In this document: in pieces, positions 12,101 through 23,042 of the stretch | Layout of the letters: every line of letters begins with the position of its first letter | Position numbering within the stretch: position 1 is the first letter of the stretch | Assembly: GCA_033807695.1 (NCBI GenBank) | Contig: CM066302.1 | Span: 1,612,001-1,676,000, forward strand | Length of the DNA stretch: 64,000 nucleotides | Direction: 5' to 3' | DNA from: Daedaleopsis sinensis | Taxonomy: Eukaryota; Basidiomycota; Agaricomycetes; Polyporales; Polyporaceae | Notes under the pieces: generated by a model | The model's database searches: none | Told to the model about the DNA's origin: nothing | What the model saw: the letters and a program-made list of their open reading frames with translations, nothing else | Made by a program: the position numbers and the translations under genes

Positions 12101-14265
12101 GTCTTGCATTCCCAGCGTACAAGCTCACCTGATGAACGAGAGGAAAGCCCTGCGACCGATATCGATGCTGATGCCGAAGGGGAGATTGACCCCGACTATA
12201 TTCCTTCGGAGGATGATCCTGGTGACGGCTCGTCAGTGGCGCCTCCGGATGACATCGGCCATGAGGGATCTGTCCCGCCAGAGACGACTGGTGCTGCAGA
12301 GTCTACTGTGACCGAAGACGTGGATATAGCGTCTCCGTTTGTGAACAAGGAAGACGACCCATTCACCAACGGTTACGTCGTTCAGTCTGCTCCAGTTGCA
12401 GCTGAGCATGACTCGCAGCCTCCCGCCGAGATGCCGATAGCGGCTGGGTGCGTCTGCTCTCTTCCCATATTATCACGAATACTCATCTCTATCTTGTATA
12501 CCACAGTGAGGAAACTAGCAATGGCACTGCTGAAGATGCTGGGGGACCGACTGAAGAGTCGGACACGCACACCGATGTAGCGCCTTCTCAGGAGACCGTG
12601 ATTGACGAAATTCGCGACGATGTCAGGCCGTTAAAACGGAAGCGCAAGTCACCCCCTGTTGTGGAGAGACCTATCAGACAACTGCGATCTAGGTCGACCA
12701 AATCGATCGACCAGGGGCCTCCTACAGAACTTCCTGTCAAGTCCAAGCGCCCCAACGGCAAAGGCAAAGGCAAGGGCAAGCAGCGAGCACGGGAAGATTC
12801 GGATGGGGAAGACGGTGTCTCTGTCGCACCCAGCGTAGCCAGTGAGACGACGTCGGGGAGCTCATCTGCTGCTGCACAACTGCTGCTCATCCCAGGCAGT
12901 CGCGCAACATCCCGCGAGTCATCAGTTGTCTCAAATGCGCCCAGCACGTATTCGGCTCTATCACAACCTTCTCCAACCATCATGCGCACATTGATCAGCA
13001 CTGGACACAACCTCCCGCCTCCGCCCTTCCTGCACGACAACGGTGTGCTGCGTCACCATCATGGTGCCCGACCCGTCCTTCCCGCTATTGTTCCTCCAAT
13101 CAGACGGCAGCCTTCACAGTCCGCGAAGCCTCCTCCGACTGCAACTGTGCAGTCACGGCGATCGTCTGCAGAGCTGGAATCTCCTCAATCTCCTCAATCT
13201 TCCCAGCTCGCCCGACCCTCGCCACCACTGCCGCGCCCCTCGCCCAAACCATCCGCTTCGCTGCCATCCATCGCTGCGTCCAGCAGCTCGCCTGTTACCC
13301 GGGCTAACTGCCGCTACCACACAATCAGCCTACCACAGGACGAAGACGAGGACGGTCCCAGGCTATTTTTCGCGGTGCCTGGGTGCTCACTTGGGAATGG
13401 CGAGCTGATGAAGGAGGAATGTATCGAAGACCATGGTGACGTGCACGGCGAGGACATCCCCAGGCTCGTTACCAATGTAGAAGATCTCGACTTGTCGCCA
13501 TATCTTGTTGGGGTGTTACGTCTACTTGTCGGCGTCGATCTCCTGCGCGAGCAGGAGGTGCTCTACCTTCCTCGCCCTGGGGACACAGTGACAGTCAAGA
13601 AAAACAGGAGACGATCCCAGCGCGCTCCCCTCACACTTGTGGATTCCATCACCCCGGCTCAGCGTGAGAGCATCAGCGCAAGGACATTGTCGAATGGCGG
13701 GCTCACGCGACAGAGTCGGCTCAAGAAGACGACATCCATGCCTCCGCCTTCCCAAGCATCCGTATCGACCTCTGGCGGCTCCGCGAGACATGCTGGGAAG
13801 CGGTCGGATCGAGGCAGCGTGGCGGGCAGCTCGTTCTCTGGGAGCGACCTCAGCGATCTCGACGACGACGAAGACATGCCCCCACCGAAGCGTGCGAAGG
13901 ACACCCATCCCGAGCCTGCACCGGAGGCAGCAGGTGAACCAGCTCAAGCCGCCGGGTCCTCTCAATCTCCCGCGGAAAACGGGGACAAGAACGCGTCGAT
14001 CAGCGTGGCCCGCCGTAGCAAGCGCAGGAAGCTTGGGTCGGACGCCCTTGCGTACAAGCCTGAGTCTGACGGAGAGAGCGAGGGCGAGGACGCAGAAGAG
14101 GGCGAGGACGCGCAGAAAAAGCGGAAGCGCGGAGGGCGAAAGAGCACCGTCAAGCGTACTCGCACCGAAGAGGTTGTGGATGCATCCGCCGAGGGGTCTG
14201 TCGAGAAGCCAAAGCGGCGCCGCGGGCGTGCTGTCGACAAGGTTGAAGCGGGCGAAAACCCATAG
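9184..14265 (+). CDS. large acidic nuclear protein with SIM-like motifs
   Basis: Five exons (9184-10126, 10171-10368, 10415-11938, 11997-12447, 12507-14265) total 4875 nt, giving 1624 residues. I do not recognise a characterised family. Residues about 60-330 are Asp/Glu/Ser rich. Three hydrophobic-then-acidic motifs resemble SUMO-interaction motifs: EVIDLLSEDEE near 150, VTEILDSDEE near 250 and EIIAISDDED near 534. A repeated module, IPDPWxGPR then AEDYYxGGDLP, occurs near residues 339 and 393, in exon 2 and at the start of exon 3. The middle is Ser/Pro rich. Residues about 1305-1395 form the only globular-looking block (CRYHTISLPQDEDEDGPRLF onward). The C terminus is basic, with NLS/AT-hook-like runs (KKRKRGGRKS; KPKRRRGRAV). 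A nuclear scaffold or chromatin role is inferred. Confidence 0.8.
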
Positions 14266-14522
14266 GTTATTTGAACTTCACTTGGACTAGTCTCGGCTCG
14301 TGTACAATTATAATGCTTGTTGATTATCGCATTCTGTAACATACCATATTTCCGTTTTGCACGTTTTGGCTTCAAGCTCGTTACCGGATGTTCCAGCGTA
14401 CTAGTATCTCAGACGTCGCGATGCGCTGAACCATTGAGATGTACTGTACATGCTTTCCACGGAGCATCTCCAACCTATTCTTACACACTTGACCCGTGAA
14501 TTAAAGAGTACACCCCGGCCGC

Positions 14523-17292
14523 TCAGAGTAGGTAGCGGAACCCCCGCTTTCTTTGCAGTGCCTCTTCGAAAGAGATGCCCTCCAATCGGGCCGCCTCCTC
14601 GATACGCTCGCGCTGGGCGCCCTTCAGCACCTTGAGCTCCTCGCGCACAAGCTGCTTGTTCTGGTTTACCAGAATGCAGCGCATCACTTGTGGCACTATC
14701 AGCCGACAGTCCTCGTCTGGCACACAGATTGTAGCAGACTCACAGACTGCGAGGGCTGTTGCGACCGCGAACCCGGCGATGCCGATGAACATCGACTGAT
14801 GGTAGTCCGGGCCCCAGGCGGCTTTCCAGACGTACGAGCCGACCCTGATTCGACCCGGAGTCAGCTACGGTGTAGGGCTGCGTCTCGCGGACCCACAGGT
14901 TGCCAAGATTACCGAAGCCGTTGACGATCCCGATTGCTGCTGAACGTTTCGCAGGCGGACGCGGGATCGCATTCGACACCCAAACGAGCGTAAGTGCAAA
15001 ACCTGATCACTCGGGTTGCGTCAGCATCTGTGGGTGGGTGGAGGGGCCGTATGATGAAGTACACACCGGCGTATCCGCTCGCCATCAGGAACATGGCGAC
15101 ATAGCGGCCGCCGACCGACATGGTGGTAGTGCCGATGATGTATGCCAGAATGACACCCCACCATGGAATGCAGAGATGTAAGAAGCGCTCTCCGGTGCGG
15201 TCTGGGTGACAGTGAGTGGCAGTCGAGGAAGTCTACGCAAGGGAAATCTCACCAGCATCCCATGCATTGACGCAACAGACGATGGTGGCGAAAATCCACG
15301 GAGGCCTAAGTGATCTCCAATGAGTACCTCGTAGACTAGTAGACAGGCGAACTACGCACGCAGCGAGGAGCAGGGTAACAGTTGTGGAAAAGCCGAGAGT
15401 ACCGGCGATGCTAGACGGACGCGCAGCGTCAGTGGAGGATTCTGACTGCAGGAGTGAAGAATGCGCACGTAGGGAAGAAGTTGACAAAGCTGAGTCCGAG
15501 GAGCTGCGAGGAGGACATGAGGGCGAAGATTGCAACCTTCGGGTCCTTGAGGGCCATCATGAGCCCCGTGTACACTCTGTGAAAACGTTGGAGGATTGCC
15601 GGTACGGCGGACCAATGCCAGTGAGCGTCGCAGTCGGAATATGGAGGGGCGTTACGCACGATTCACCGGAGGCGTCCTCGTCTGCTTCTCCCGCATCTTC
15701 TGCCAGACGCACTTGGGCAAGCCGCCGCTGGGCGGGAGTGAACCAGCGTGTGTTGTGCGGCTGACCAGGTAGAGGCTAGTTCAGGATACAACACATTGAA
15801 GCATGTTGCTGTATGGCTTACGTAGTCTGGAAGGAGGAGTCTGTCGTCGTTTGATCAGTGGTAACTTACAGCAAAATAGGATGTGACGGAAGACGTACAT
15901 TGCAAGCAGGCCGATTACGATAGTGATCGCACCCTTGCGAGAAAGTCAGTCTTCGGATAATGCTGGAGTGGCCGACAATGTATGATACCTCAATATAGAA
16001 CAGCCTGTACGACAGGGACACGACACAAATAGCTCAGTCCACGGACATATGTCTAAATAACCAAAGGGACGTACCACCGCCAGGCACGGATTCCCAGCTT
16101 TCCTTCCAAGTGTGAGAGGATACCTGCTGCCATGAGCTAGAGTATAGCGGTGCAAGTTAGAAGTCGCATCGCGGCATCGCGGCAGAAGGGATGGCACAGG
16201 AGAAGGTTCGAGGAACACAGCGAGGAGGGTATATCAGCTTCGGCATTGGTCGTCGAATATATCTCCCGGCAATGAATGGACTCACGCTTCCGAAGGCGTT
16301 GGAAATCAACAAGCCACCGTATATAATGGCAGAACGAAAGGCGAGCTCCTGTTATAGACTGTGAGACCGCGGAAGAGCGGAAGAGCGCAGATCAGAGGAA
16401 TGGAGTGGTCAACACATACTCTCCGAGTGTACCATCTGGACATGAGGTAGATCGCCCCGGGATAGAATGCCGCCTATGTCACGTCAGTGAGTCTGCGAGA
16501 GGCAGACGACTCGGAAGAACGAACATACCTCCGGAACGCCAACAAAGATCCGAGCGGCGAGGATACCAGCATAATTCCGCGCAACCTGAGAGGGCTCAGA
16601 ATGAGCGTCGCGATGCGCAAGAACGTAAGAGACGTTACCCCAGTGAGCGCGCTTGTGAGGCCCCACAGCATGACGCAGACTGGAATATAGTAGGAAGGCC
16701 TGTTGCGCGCGTATCAGGTATCGGTACCAAAGGAACACCCCATGTGAGCTCACCGAGAGATACGGTGCAGAAGCTGTCAGATAGCGTCGACGTCAACTGA
16801 CTGTATCGGCGATGATCCCGATGAGAAACGAACCATGTTGGATGGTATCTGAGCTGGGACGTATGACGCGTATAGGACTGCGAGGACCGTCTCATACTGA
16901 ATGTCTACGTCGAAGGCGAGGTCAGCTCATGGTGGGTCAGAGGCAGTGGGGTACATGAGCTCACCGGATAAACCGAGGTCTTGCTCGAGGCCCTTCAGCC
17001 TTGCAGCCGATACTGCGACACGCTGTCACGCGAAGGTTATGACGGGGTCAGGAGGTCTGACATATGTGCTCACGTCGATGTAGTTCATGATGTATATGAG
17101 GATGATGGTCGGGAGGAGGCGCATGTCCAACGTACGGACGAGGGCCCTTTCGGCAGCAGGACGGACGTCTTCAGCAAGTAACTCGCCATCGAGGAGTGCC
17201 TTTCCCGCCGAATCATCGAGGGATGGGGCAGTGGAGGGTGGACCACGATCGACTTCTTGAACCGCGACCTCTTTTTTCTCGTCGAGAGACAT
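14523..17292 (-). CDS. MFS transporter, Dal5/allantoate permease type (copy 1)
   Basis: Twenty exons from 17292 down to 14523 sum to 1563 nt, giving 520 residues. Boundaries: 17292-17074, 17022-16965, 16904-16834, 16773-16754, 16699-16639, 16585-16529, 16473-16420, 16348-16286, 16136-16075, 16004-15989, 15933-15899, 15840-15822, 15760-15660, 15576-15469, 15410-15360, 15305-15253, 15201-15067, 15002-14897, 14844-14744, 14695-14523. Helix 1 starts at RLLPTIILIYIMNYIDR. The pattern then follows the anion:cation symporter family: YVPAQIPSNM, AARIFVGVPEAAFYPGAIY, SRWYTRR, the central loop PHNTRWFTPAQRR, and NFFPTIAGTLGFSTT in helix 7. It probably moves an organic anion such as a carboxylate, vitamin or ureide across the plasma membrane; the substrate cannot be read from sequence. 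I chose the Met of MSLDEKK over an in-frame Met 15 codons upstream because the paralogue at 30426 starts in the same way. Confidence 0.9.
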
Positions 17293-17384
17293 GAGAGCCG
17301 ATGGGGATTGCAGACTCCTCGGAGCAAGAGAGTGCAAGTGGGGAGGGTCGACGATCTGAAAGAGACATGTATCTCAGTGAAGGG

Positions 17385-17393
17385 TATATATAT
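17385..17393 (-). promoter_or_regulatory. TATA box of MFS copy 1
   Basis: An alternating TATATATAT run lies about 95 bp upstream of ATG 17292. The paralogue has the same motif at the same distance, which supports a role. Confidence 0.5.
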
Positions 17394-17924
17394 GTCACGA
17401 AGCGTGCCGTACTGGGTTCTCGAGTTGGATTACTCATATCGACACGCGCACTGCCGGCGTCCCTGTCCGGGATGTTATTTCGCCAGGAGAGAAGAGCAGG
17501 TGACGGATATAGCCTGATATTTCTAGTGAGGAAGTCGATGTATCACTGAGCCCGTGGGGAGGGTTGGTGCGTCCCTACGAGGTCCCACGGCGCGCGTATG
17601 TATGGACTGCGAGGGTCAGCTGAGGCCCGAGGACAAACCTTGATGCGTTGGAAGAATACGGCGGCACTGGAGCGGGGCAATGGCGGAGTAGTGAGTCTAA
17701 TTTTCTGTTACTGAGTGAGAAGCATAGGCTGGGGAGTAGAACACGTATCGCTCGTCGACGTTGCCATCAGAGCTGCGTCGGCACATTGCAGACCGCACGG
17801 TTACACCCAAAAAGGTATCATTGACGCTCGAGGGCTGATCGAGTGCTGAACCAAGGTTGACTTGTTACCTCCATCTCTCTTCGTGCTGCTCACGCGTCTT
17901 CTGGCTCGAGATTGATAGTACAAC
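17394..17924. other. intergenic, nothing recognised
   Basis: This lies between the MFS copy 1 promoter and the stop of the F-box-like gene. Only short unrelated open frames are present. Confidence 0.5.
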
Positions 17925-19025
17925 CTATATCGGCAGTAAAACCGTCGTATGCGCCCAGCCCGACCGTGGCTCGACCACTCGGCCGTCGTCCGTTATCGCT
18001 CTTGACCTGCGACTCCCCTCTCGCACATGGGCTACCTCACCCCACTCTTCCCATATCCCCTCTCGTCCTTCGACCAACCTAACCATCGTCTTCGGCTTCC
18101 TCCTGGATTCCATCTCTGGACTATCGCCTAAACGCTCCCCTCGTGCAAGACTCTCTACATGTCTTAGAAAATGCCAGAGTCTTCCATAGCGTTCCTTCTG
18201 CTCCGGATCCCCTCCCCATCCACGCTCGTCCCGGCGTTGGCTTACCGGCGGAGCGCACGGTTGCAGGATGACGTTTCGGATGCTTGACCATGCTCTTTCC
18301 TTTGCATCGGAGATCGCAAAGGTCGGTGGTAGTGGGCTGAATCTCTTCGCAAGGTCAATCAGGAAAGAGAGTGTGGCTGAGGATGGATCCACATTGGAGA
18401 CATGGAGGTGAGTAGCTCGCGGGGTGTGGTGGGCCAGTGCATGGAAGTCTAGGGCGTACGTGCTCCCGGAAGGTGGGACGATCACTCGGACATCCGTAGC
18501 GGCGGGGAAGAGAGGATGCGAATGGCCCCTCCCTGAGTCCTTTCCGTCCTCTGTCTTGACCTCATCCTTCTTCCCTTGCGGGAACAGTGGGCGGAGGTCT
18601 GTCAGACCGACAAACGTGACCCTACGCAGGGCGGGGAATGGATAGGGCAACACTGCTTGGCCTGTGCCTGCGGCTGTGTAGATGACGAGGAACCAGACGT
18701 CCTGAGCAGTGAGGCGGAGGAGATCGTTCAACGAGCTCCTCAGGGACGATGAAGCTCGGACGTCGGCATCGGCGGGAATGGTGAGGCGCAGGTCACGTAC
18801 GCGAGCCTTGTCCTCGTTCGGCGGCTCGGATTCTCGTCTGTAGACGTCGAGGAACGCATCGAGGACGAAGCGTTGGCCAACGAGCGCGACGGAGTGGAAG
18901 CGTGATTGGCGTGCTGCCGCACGGACCTTGGACGACACCTGAGACAAGGCGCAGCCTGTCAGCCCGCCGTCGGTGCTCGCGAGTCCGAAGATCTCTTGCA
19001 GCGTTTCAAGGGGAAGCCGGTCCAT
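17925..19025 (-). CDS. F-box-like protein
   Basis: A single exon encodes 366 residues. The N terminus (MDRLPLETLQEIFGLASTDG then CALSQVSSKVRAAARQ and FHSVAL) is the degenerate F-box layout common in agaricomycetes: Leu-Pro, then Glu-Ile-Phe, then a Cys/Leu/Val helix. By family analogy it would link a target to the Skp1-Cul1 ubiquitin ligase. The remaining 300 residues alternate hydrophobic strands and helices like divergent leucine-rich repeats (ALRRVTFVGLTDLRPLF; ATHLHVSNVDPSSATLSFL) but match no catalytic motif. No intron is needed. The target is unknown. Fungal F-box-like genes of this kind turn over fast, so a lineage-specific function is likely. Confidence 0.75.
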   Translation of the reverse strand: MDRLPLETLQEIFGLASTDGGLTGCALSQVSSKVRAAARQSRFHSVALVGQRFVLDAFLDVYRRESEPPNEDKARVRDLRLTIPADADVRASSSLRSSLNDLLRLTAQDVWFLVIYTAAGTGQAVLPYPFPALRRVTFVGLTDLRPLFPQGKKDEVKTEDGKDSGRGHSHPLFPAATDVRVIVPPSGSTYALDFHALAHHTPRATHLHVSNVDPSSATLSFLIDLAKRFSPLPPTFAISDAKERAWSSIRNVILQPCAPPVSQRRDERGWGGDPEQKERYGRLWHFLRHVESLARGERLGDSPEMESRRKPKTMVRLVEGREGIWEEWGEVAHVREGSRRSRAITDDGRVVEPRSGWAHTTVLLPI

Positions 19026-19655
19026 CTAGCTCAGGTGCGTTCAGCTGGTAGGTTCAGGTGGTGTCGTCGGGGGAGCTTGGGAATGACCCCACACTCTTGC
19101 GCAGATCCGTCTACTTATGGGCCATTATATTATCATCTAGACGCCCCTGTTTGACGTCTCGGATCCGTTCGTGCCTTCTCTGGCTAGCAATAATCCAGCG
19201 GGCTTTGTTTCAACATGTAGTTGCGCACGGCGTGGCCTCACTTATCATCATCAAAATTCCTGCACAAAACCATTATGTGCGTCCGTCACGGTCATGACAC
19301 CGCCTACAATCTACCCAGTACAAGGTTTGGGTTCAGACAATATCAATGAGCGTGCGAGAAGGACTTACGCCCATACATTCCCCCCGAATCTATCCTCCGC
19401 ATCGGAGATGAGATCTAGAGACGGCAGCAGTTAATTTATGGTGAAGCCACGAACTTCACATGAGCACCCTATCAGCACCAGCTACACGTGATGGTCGCGC
19501 ATTTTCGGTGCGAACGGTGAAATCGCAATGTTCGGATCGACGACTCTCTCTGCTTGGCACCAGACGACGAAGACGATAGGTGACGTATTCGGATAGAACG
19601 AAGTACATACAATGCGTGTCACATCATCATCAACTGCATACCGGCACTGAATGCT
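19026..19655. other. intergenic, nothing recognised
   Basis: A 630-bp gap lies upstream of the F-box-like gene and downstream of the HET gene. No coding structure or RNA gene is apparent. Confidence 0.5.
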
Positions 19656-22600
19656 CTACCACTCCTCGAAACGCCCATGCTGACGATACGGCCGTACCGG
19701 CAAAGGCGAGTGAAGAGTGTCGTCAGGCACCGGAGACGGAGGGAGCTCTGATAGTGTGTCTTCTTCGAATTCCGGGTTGAGCGGTGCAGCCCGCTCCGAG
19801 GGCGACGGAAGCGGCGAGACCTGCAGACGAGGAAGGGGCGGAGGCGACGACGGCGGACTCAGGCCCGACTCGGAAGGTAATGGGGACACGGGGGGACGGG
19901 GCGAAAGCGGTGGAGAAGCGGCCGTGTCAGACGGAAGTGCCGCGTACGCGGGACGGGGGCTTCGTCCGGGAGAGAGCGAGCTGTCATGAGATGCTTGCGG
20001 AGAGTGGGGTCGGCGGGGTGAGAGGAGTGGTGAGGCTGCCGCTCCGTAGGGAGACGGATATTGCGACGTCGTAGCATAGAGGCCTTCTGAATACGGGGAG
20101 AGGAGCGGACTAGGAGAGCGGGAGATAGATATTGAGCCATGGCGTGAGCGAGGGTATTGTCCAGGGTGCAAACGGGGAAGGGACGGGGGTAGAGATGACG
20201 GACTGAGGTTCGATGCGGAAGGTAGTGGGGACACGGGCTGACGGGGCGAATGCAGAGGAGAAGCAGCCGTATCAGAGGGAAGTGCCGCGTACGCGGGATG
20301 GGGGCTTCGCCCAGGAGAGAGCGAGCTGTCATGTGATGCTTGCGGGGAGCCTGAGTGGGGTCGACGGGGTGAGGCTGCCGCTGCGTACGGAGACAGATAT
20401 TGCGACGGCGTAGCATGGGGGTGTAGATATGGCGAGCCTCCTGAATACGGGGAGAGGAACGGACTTGGAGAACGGGAGATGGAAATCGATCCATGGCGAG
20501 AGCGAGGGTGTTGTCCAGGGGACGACAGGGGCGTATAGTAAGTCGTGGCGGGTGAGCTGTAGGGCTCAATATTCGGACTTGAATGCCTACGCATGTGGGT
20601 ATAGGAAATTGAGTTCTCGTTGCGGTACTGGAGAGGAGGAATTATTGAGGGTAGAGGAGGTAAATGAGAGTCATCGCCCTGAATGGAAGTTCCAACCTCC
20701 TCTAGTTGGCGAAGGTCCTCAGACGTGAGATTTGCGTTAGAGCAGACGTCAGCAATGGTATGCGTAAGACCGTCTGCAACAGTACCGCCAGCTGTGATCA
20801 GCTCACGCACTGGAGAAGGTGTAATATAAGGGGATGTACCTGAGATGATCATTCTAGTCGACATTGCCTGATCATGTGCATCGCTCGCAGAACTAACCGC
20901 CTCCAGATGAAGCGAGTTTGCTCGCTGCGGAGTCGTCGAGTCGGACGGAAGAGGCTGGTACAGAATAAGGCCGCTGTCGGGGATTACACCTTGTGTGTAC
21001 GTAGGAAGCGATCCCTTCCGCTCAGGCTCGCGCCCGTGCGGCACCAGCTCGAAGTCGACGATATACACGTAAGTCGCATCGCTTCTGTGGCAGCCCTCCC
21101 ATCTTTTGAGCGAGAAGGCCATCGAGCCGGCGTCGTTACAGAACTTGAGCAGAATGTTGGGTTCTGAGATCGTCGGGATATGGACACGTTTGTTCTCGCA
21201 TAGCCATCCTTTCCACGACCATTCGCTGTGCTCGGAGCGGGAGGCATGAGCATCGGTAGAGTGGTCGCCCGTGGTAGATCGCGGTAACGACTCGGATGGG
21301 CCACGGGTTGGGGAAGGGGTGGTTTGCAGGATCATCTGCACGAAGGTTCGATCTCGCTCTAGCATGAAGCTAAGCGATCGCTGGCGACCATGCCCGCTTT
21401 CCCCGCGAGAACTCCGAGAGACTGTGCTAGTCGCAGGCGAGGATGGTGAGTTCGAACTGATCATGTCGATAGTGAACGAGAAAGGATGCTGCAGCGGTCC
21501 CCTGTAGCATGGACATTTGGACATGACGCTGAACCGGAATCCTTCTGGCGCATCCTCTTGGTGGCCAAAGGATATGTCCCGAGCTAGGATGATGGTACGC
21601 TCGGGGCAGGCTGGTCCAACTTCAAGCATGTATCCGTCCCCGTTATCGATACCTTGTGAACCCTCGTCGGTAGCCAGCACCATGTGGCCCCACCTGAACA
21701 TCCAAGCGGGGAAGAAGAATCCATACGAGACCGGGGCATGTGTATGACTCGTTGAAACGGATCTGATCCGAGAGCGTGACGGAGTAGGTTGCGGCAAGAG
21801 GTGGATGTAGAGCGACTGGAGTATGATTCGATCGCGTAGGGCTATTAGATCACCGCGGGTGATTCTCCCTACACGGTAGAATGTCGGGGATGGGTGCGGA
21901 CTACCAGAGGTAGTCAACGCAAGATCGGCGCCGACGTAGTGTTGGTAGTATTTGTTGGAGGTTCGAAGAGGTTGGTGAAGGAAGAGTATGATGAGGTTTT
22001 CCTCTGAGTCTTGACAAGCAAGAATAGAAAAAAAGACGAGCGGCTGCCGGTACTGGAGTGTTACGATGGGGAGAGTCGTCGACATGCCTTGATTAGTATG
22101 GTCGAACTGTGGGGGTACGAGGTCACTATGACCGACAAGGTCTCCAAAGACATCGGGTGTGATAGGAACGATGTCACCAGCTCCCATGAAGTCGGAGGGA
22201 GACGTGGCGAGCAAGGTGCGGAGGGCGAGGTCTTGAAGCTCGACATCCCTGACGACCATCACAGGGGTCGCGCCAGAGAGCATTCTGTAGTCGATCGAGC
22301 TCGAGCCCCAAGCGAAAATGCTTTGGTCATCGCTACGCTTGAGGATCTCGAGCTGTAGGCGCAGAAAGGCATGCGCGCCTTCTCCGTAGATGGTCGGTAT
22401 ATGGACATCGAAAATGCCCATCAGCGAATATGCGCGATCTTCCTCCCGGGTCGTGCGACGAGTCGCCGCCCATGCCATACGCCGTGCGACACTGACTTGG
22501 TGTACCTCTTGTTCGTGAAGAAGCACACTCTCCTGTATGCCCGTGATCTCCTTGATCAGGTGCGCGAGGGTTTGCTTGGTCCCTAAAGTATGCCATTCCT

Positions 22601-23042
22601 TGGAGAGGAAGACGACATACGAGGGCGCAAGCAGCTCCTGCAGCGTCCATCCACGCCTGAACCAGACACTTTGCCTGAAGGACGGGCCTCGAGAAGGGTG
22701 GGTGTCTTCGACATCATACATGTACACGTAGCAGATGGCTGCTCCTGCGTACCAAGCGTACATCGAGTTGATTGCTTCGGAGAGTTCGGAGCTGCTGGAC
22801 TTGTCGATGCAGCAAGTATCGATCCATATCCAGTCGAAGCCTTCTCGTTCCGCAAATATGCAGCAGCAACGGATCTTCCTAGACGCGTGGTCTCGTGGAT
22901 GTTGATGACTAGCAAGGCGCTCTATATCTTGGAATGTCTGCTCCGCTTCTTGCCAGACGTGAGAGAATATCGCATAGGGGGGGATGCGAGCGGGGTCGTT
23001 AAAAACTTCGAGGCGAGCTGTCTTCGTGTCTAGTAAACGCAT
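19656..23042 (-). CDS. HET-domain protein with proline/serine-rich repeat tail
   Basis: An intronless gene of 1128 residues. The frame is open to 23186, but MRLLDTKTARLEVF is the usual start of basidiomycete HET proteins, so I start at 23042. The HET domain spans about residues 23-250. It shows YAIFSHVW (23-30), EQTFQDI (34-40), DWIWIDTCCIDK (70-81), SEAINSMYAWYAGAA, and FRRGWTLQELLAP (128-140). HET proteins are TIR-like effectors that trigger cell death after non-self fusion in ascomycetes; the role in basidiomycetes is unproven. Residues about 250-800 are ordered but unassigned. The tail is Ser/Pro rich, with two tandem copies of about 115 residues containing SRHGSISISRSPSP and SSLSPGRSP. 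Such tails often differ between isolates. Confidence 0.9.
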   Translation of the reverse strand: MRLLDTKTARLEVFNDPARIPPYAIFSHVWQEAEQTFQDIERLASHQHPRDHASRKIRCCCIFAEREGFDWIWIDTCCIDKSSSSELSEAINSMYAWYAGAAICYVYMYDVEDTHPSRGPSFRQSVWFRRGWTLQELLAPSYVVFLSKEWHTLGTKQTLAHLIKEITGIQESVLLHEQEVHQVSVARRMAWAATRRTTREEDRAYSLMGIFDVHIPTIYGEGAHAFLRLQLEILKRSDDQSIFAWGSSSIDYRMLSGATPVMVVRDVELQDLALRTLLATSPSDFMGAGDIVPITPDVFGDLVGHSDLVPPQFDHTNQGMSTTLPIVTLQYRQPLVFFSILACQDSEENLIILFLHQPLRTSNKYYQHYVGADLALTTSGSPHPSPTFYRVGRITRGDLIALRDRIILQSLYIHLLPQPTPSRSRIRSVSTSHTHAPVSYGFFFPAWMFRWGHMVLATDEGSQGIDNGDGYMLEVGPACPERTIILARDISFGHQEDAPEGFRFSVMSKCPCYRGPLQHPFSFTIDMISSNSPSSPATSTVSRSSRGESGHGRQRSLSFMLERDRTFVQMILQTTPSPTRGPSESLPRSTTGDHSTDAHASRSEHSEWSWKGWLCENKRVHIPTISEPNILLKFCNDAGSMAFSLKRWEGCHRSDATYVYIVDFELVPHGREPERKGSLPTYTQGVIPDSGLILYQPLPSDSTTPQRANSLHLEAVSSASDAHDQAMSTRMIISGTSPYITPSPVRELITAGGTVADGLTHTIADVCSNANLTSEDLRQLEEVGTSIQGDDSHLPPLPSIIPPLQYRNENSISYTHMRRHSSPNIEPYSSPATTYYTPLSSPGQHPRSRHGSISISRSPSPFLSPYSGGSPYLHPHATPSQYLSPYAAAASPRRPHSGSPQASHDSSLSPGRSPHPAYAALPSDTAASPLHSPRQPVSPLPSASNLSPSSLPPSLPRLHPGQYPRSRHGSISISRSPSPLLSPYSEGLYATTSQYPSPYGAAASPLLSPRRPHSPQASHDSSLSPGRSPRPAYAALPSDTAASPPLSPRPPVSPLPSESGLSPPSSPPPLPRLQVSPLPSPSERAAPLNPEFEEDTLSELPPSPVPDDTLHSPLPVRPYRQHGRFEEW
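19830..20520 (-). repeat. two tandem 345-bp coding repeats
   Basis: A block inside the HET protein tail is duplicated head to tail. For example GAAGTGCCGCGTACGCGGG occurs at 19934 and again at 20279. The period of 345 bp is a multiple of three and keeps the frame. The copies differ by many substitutions and a few in-frame indels. Confidence 0.85.
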
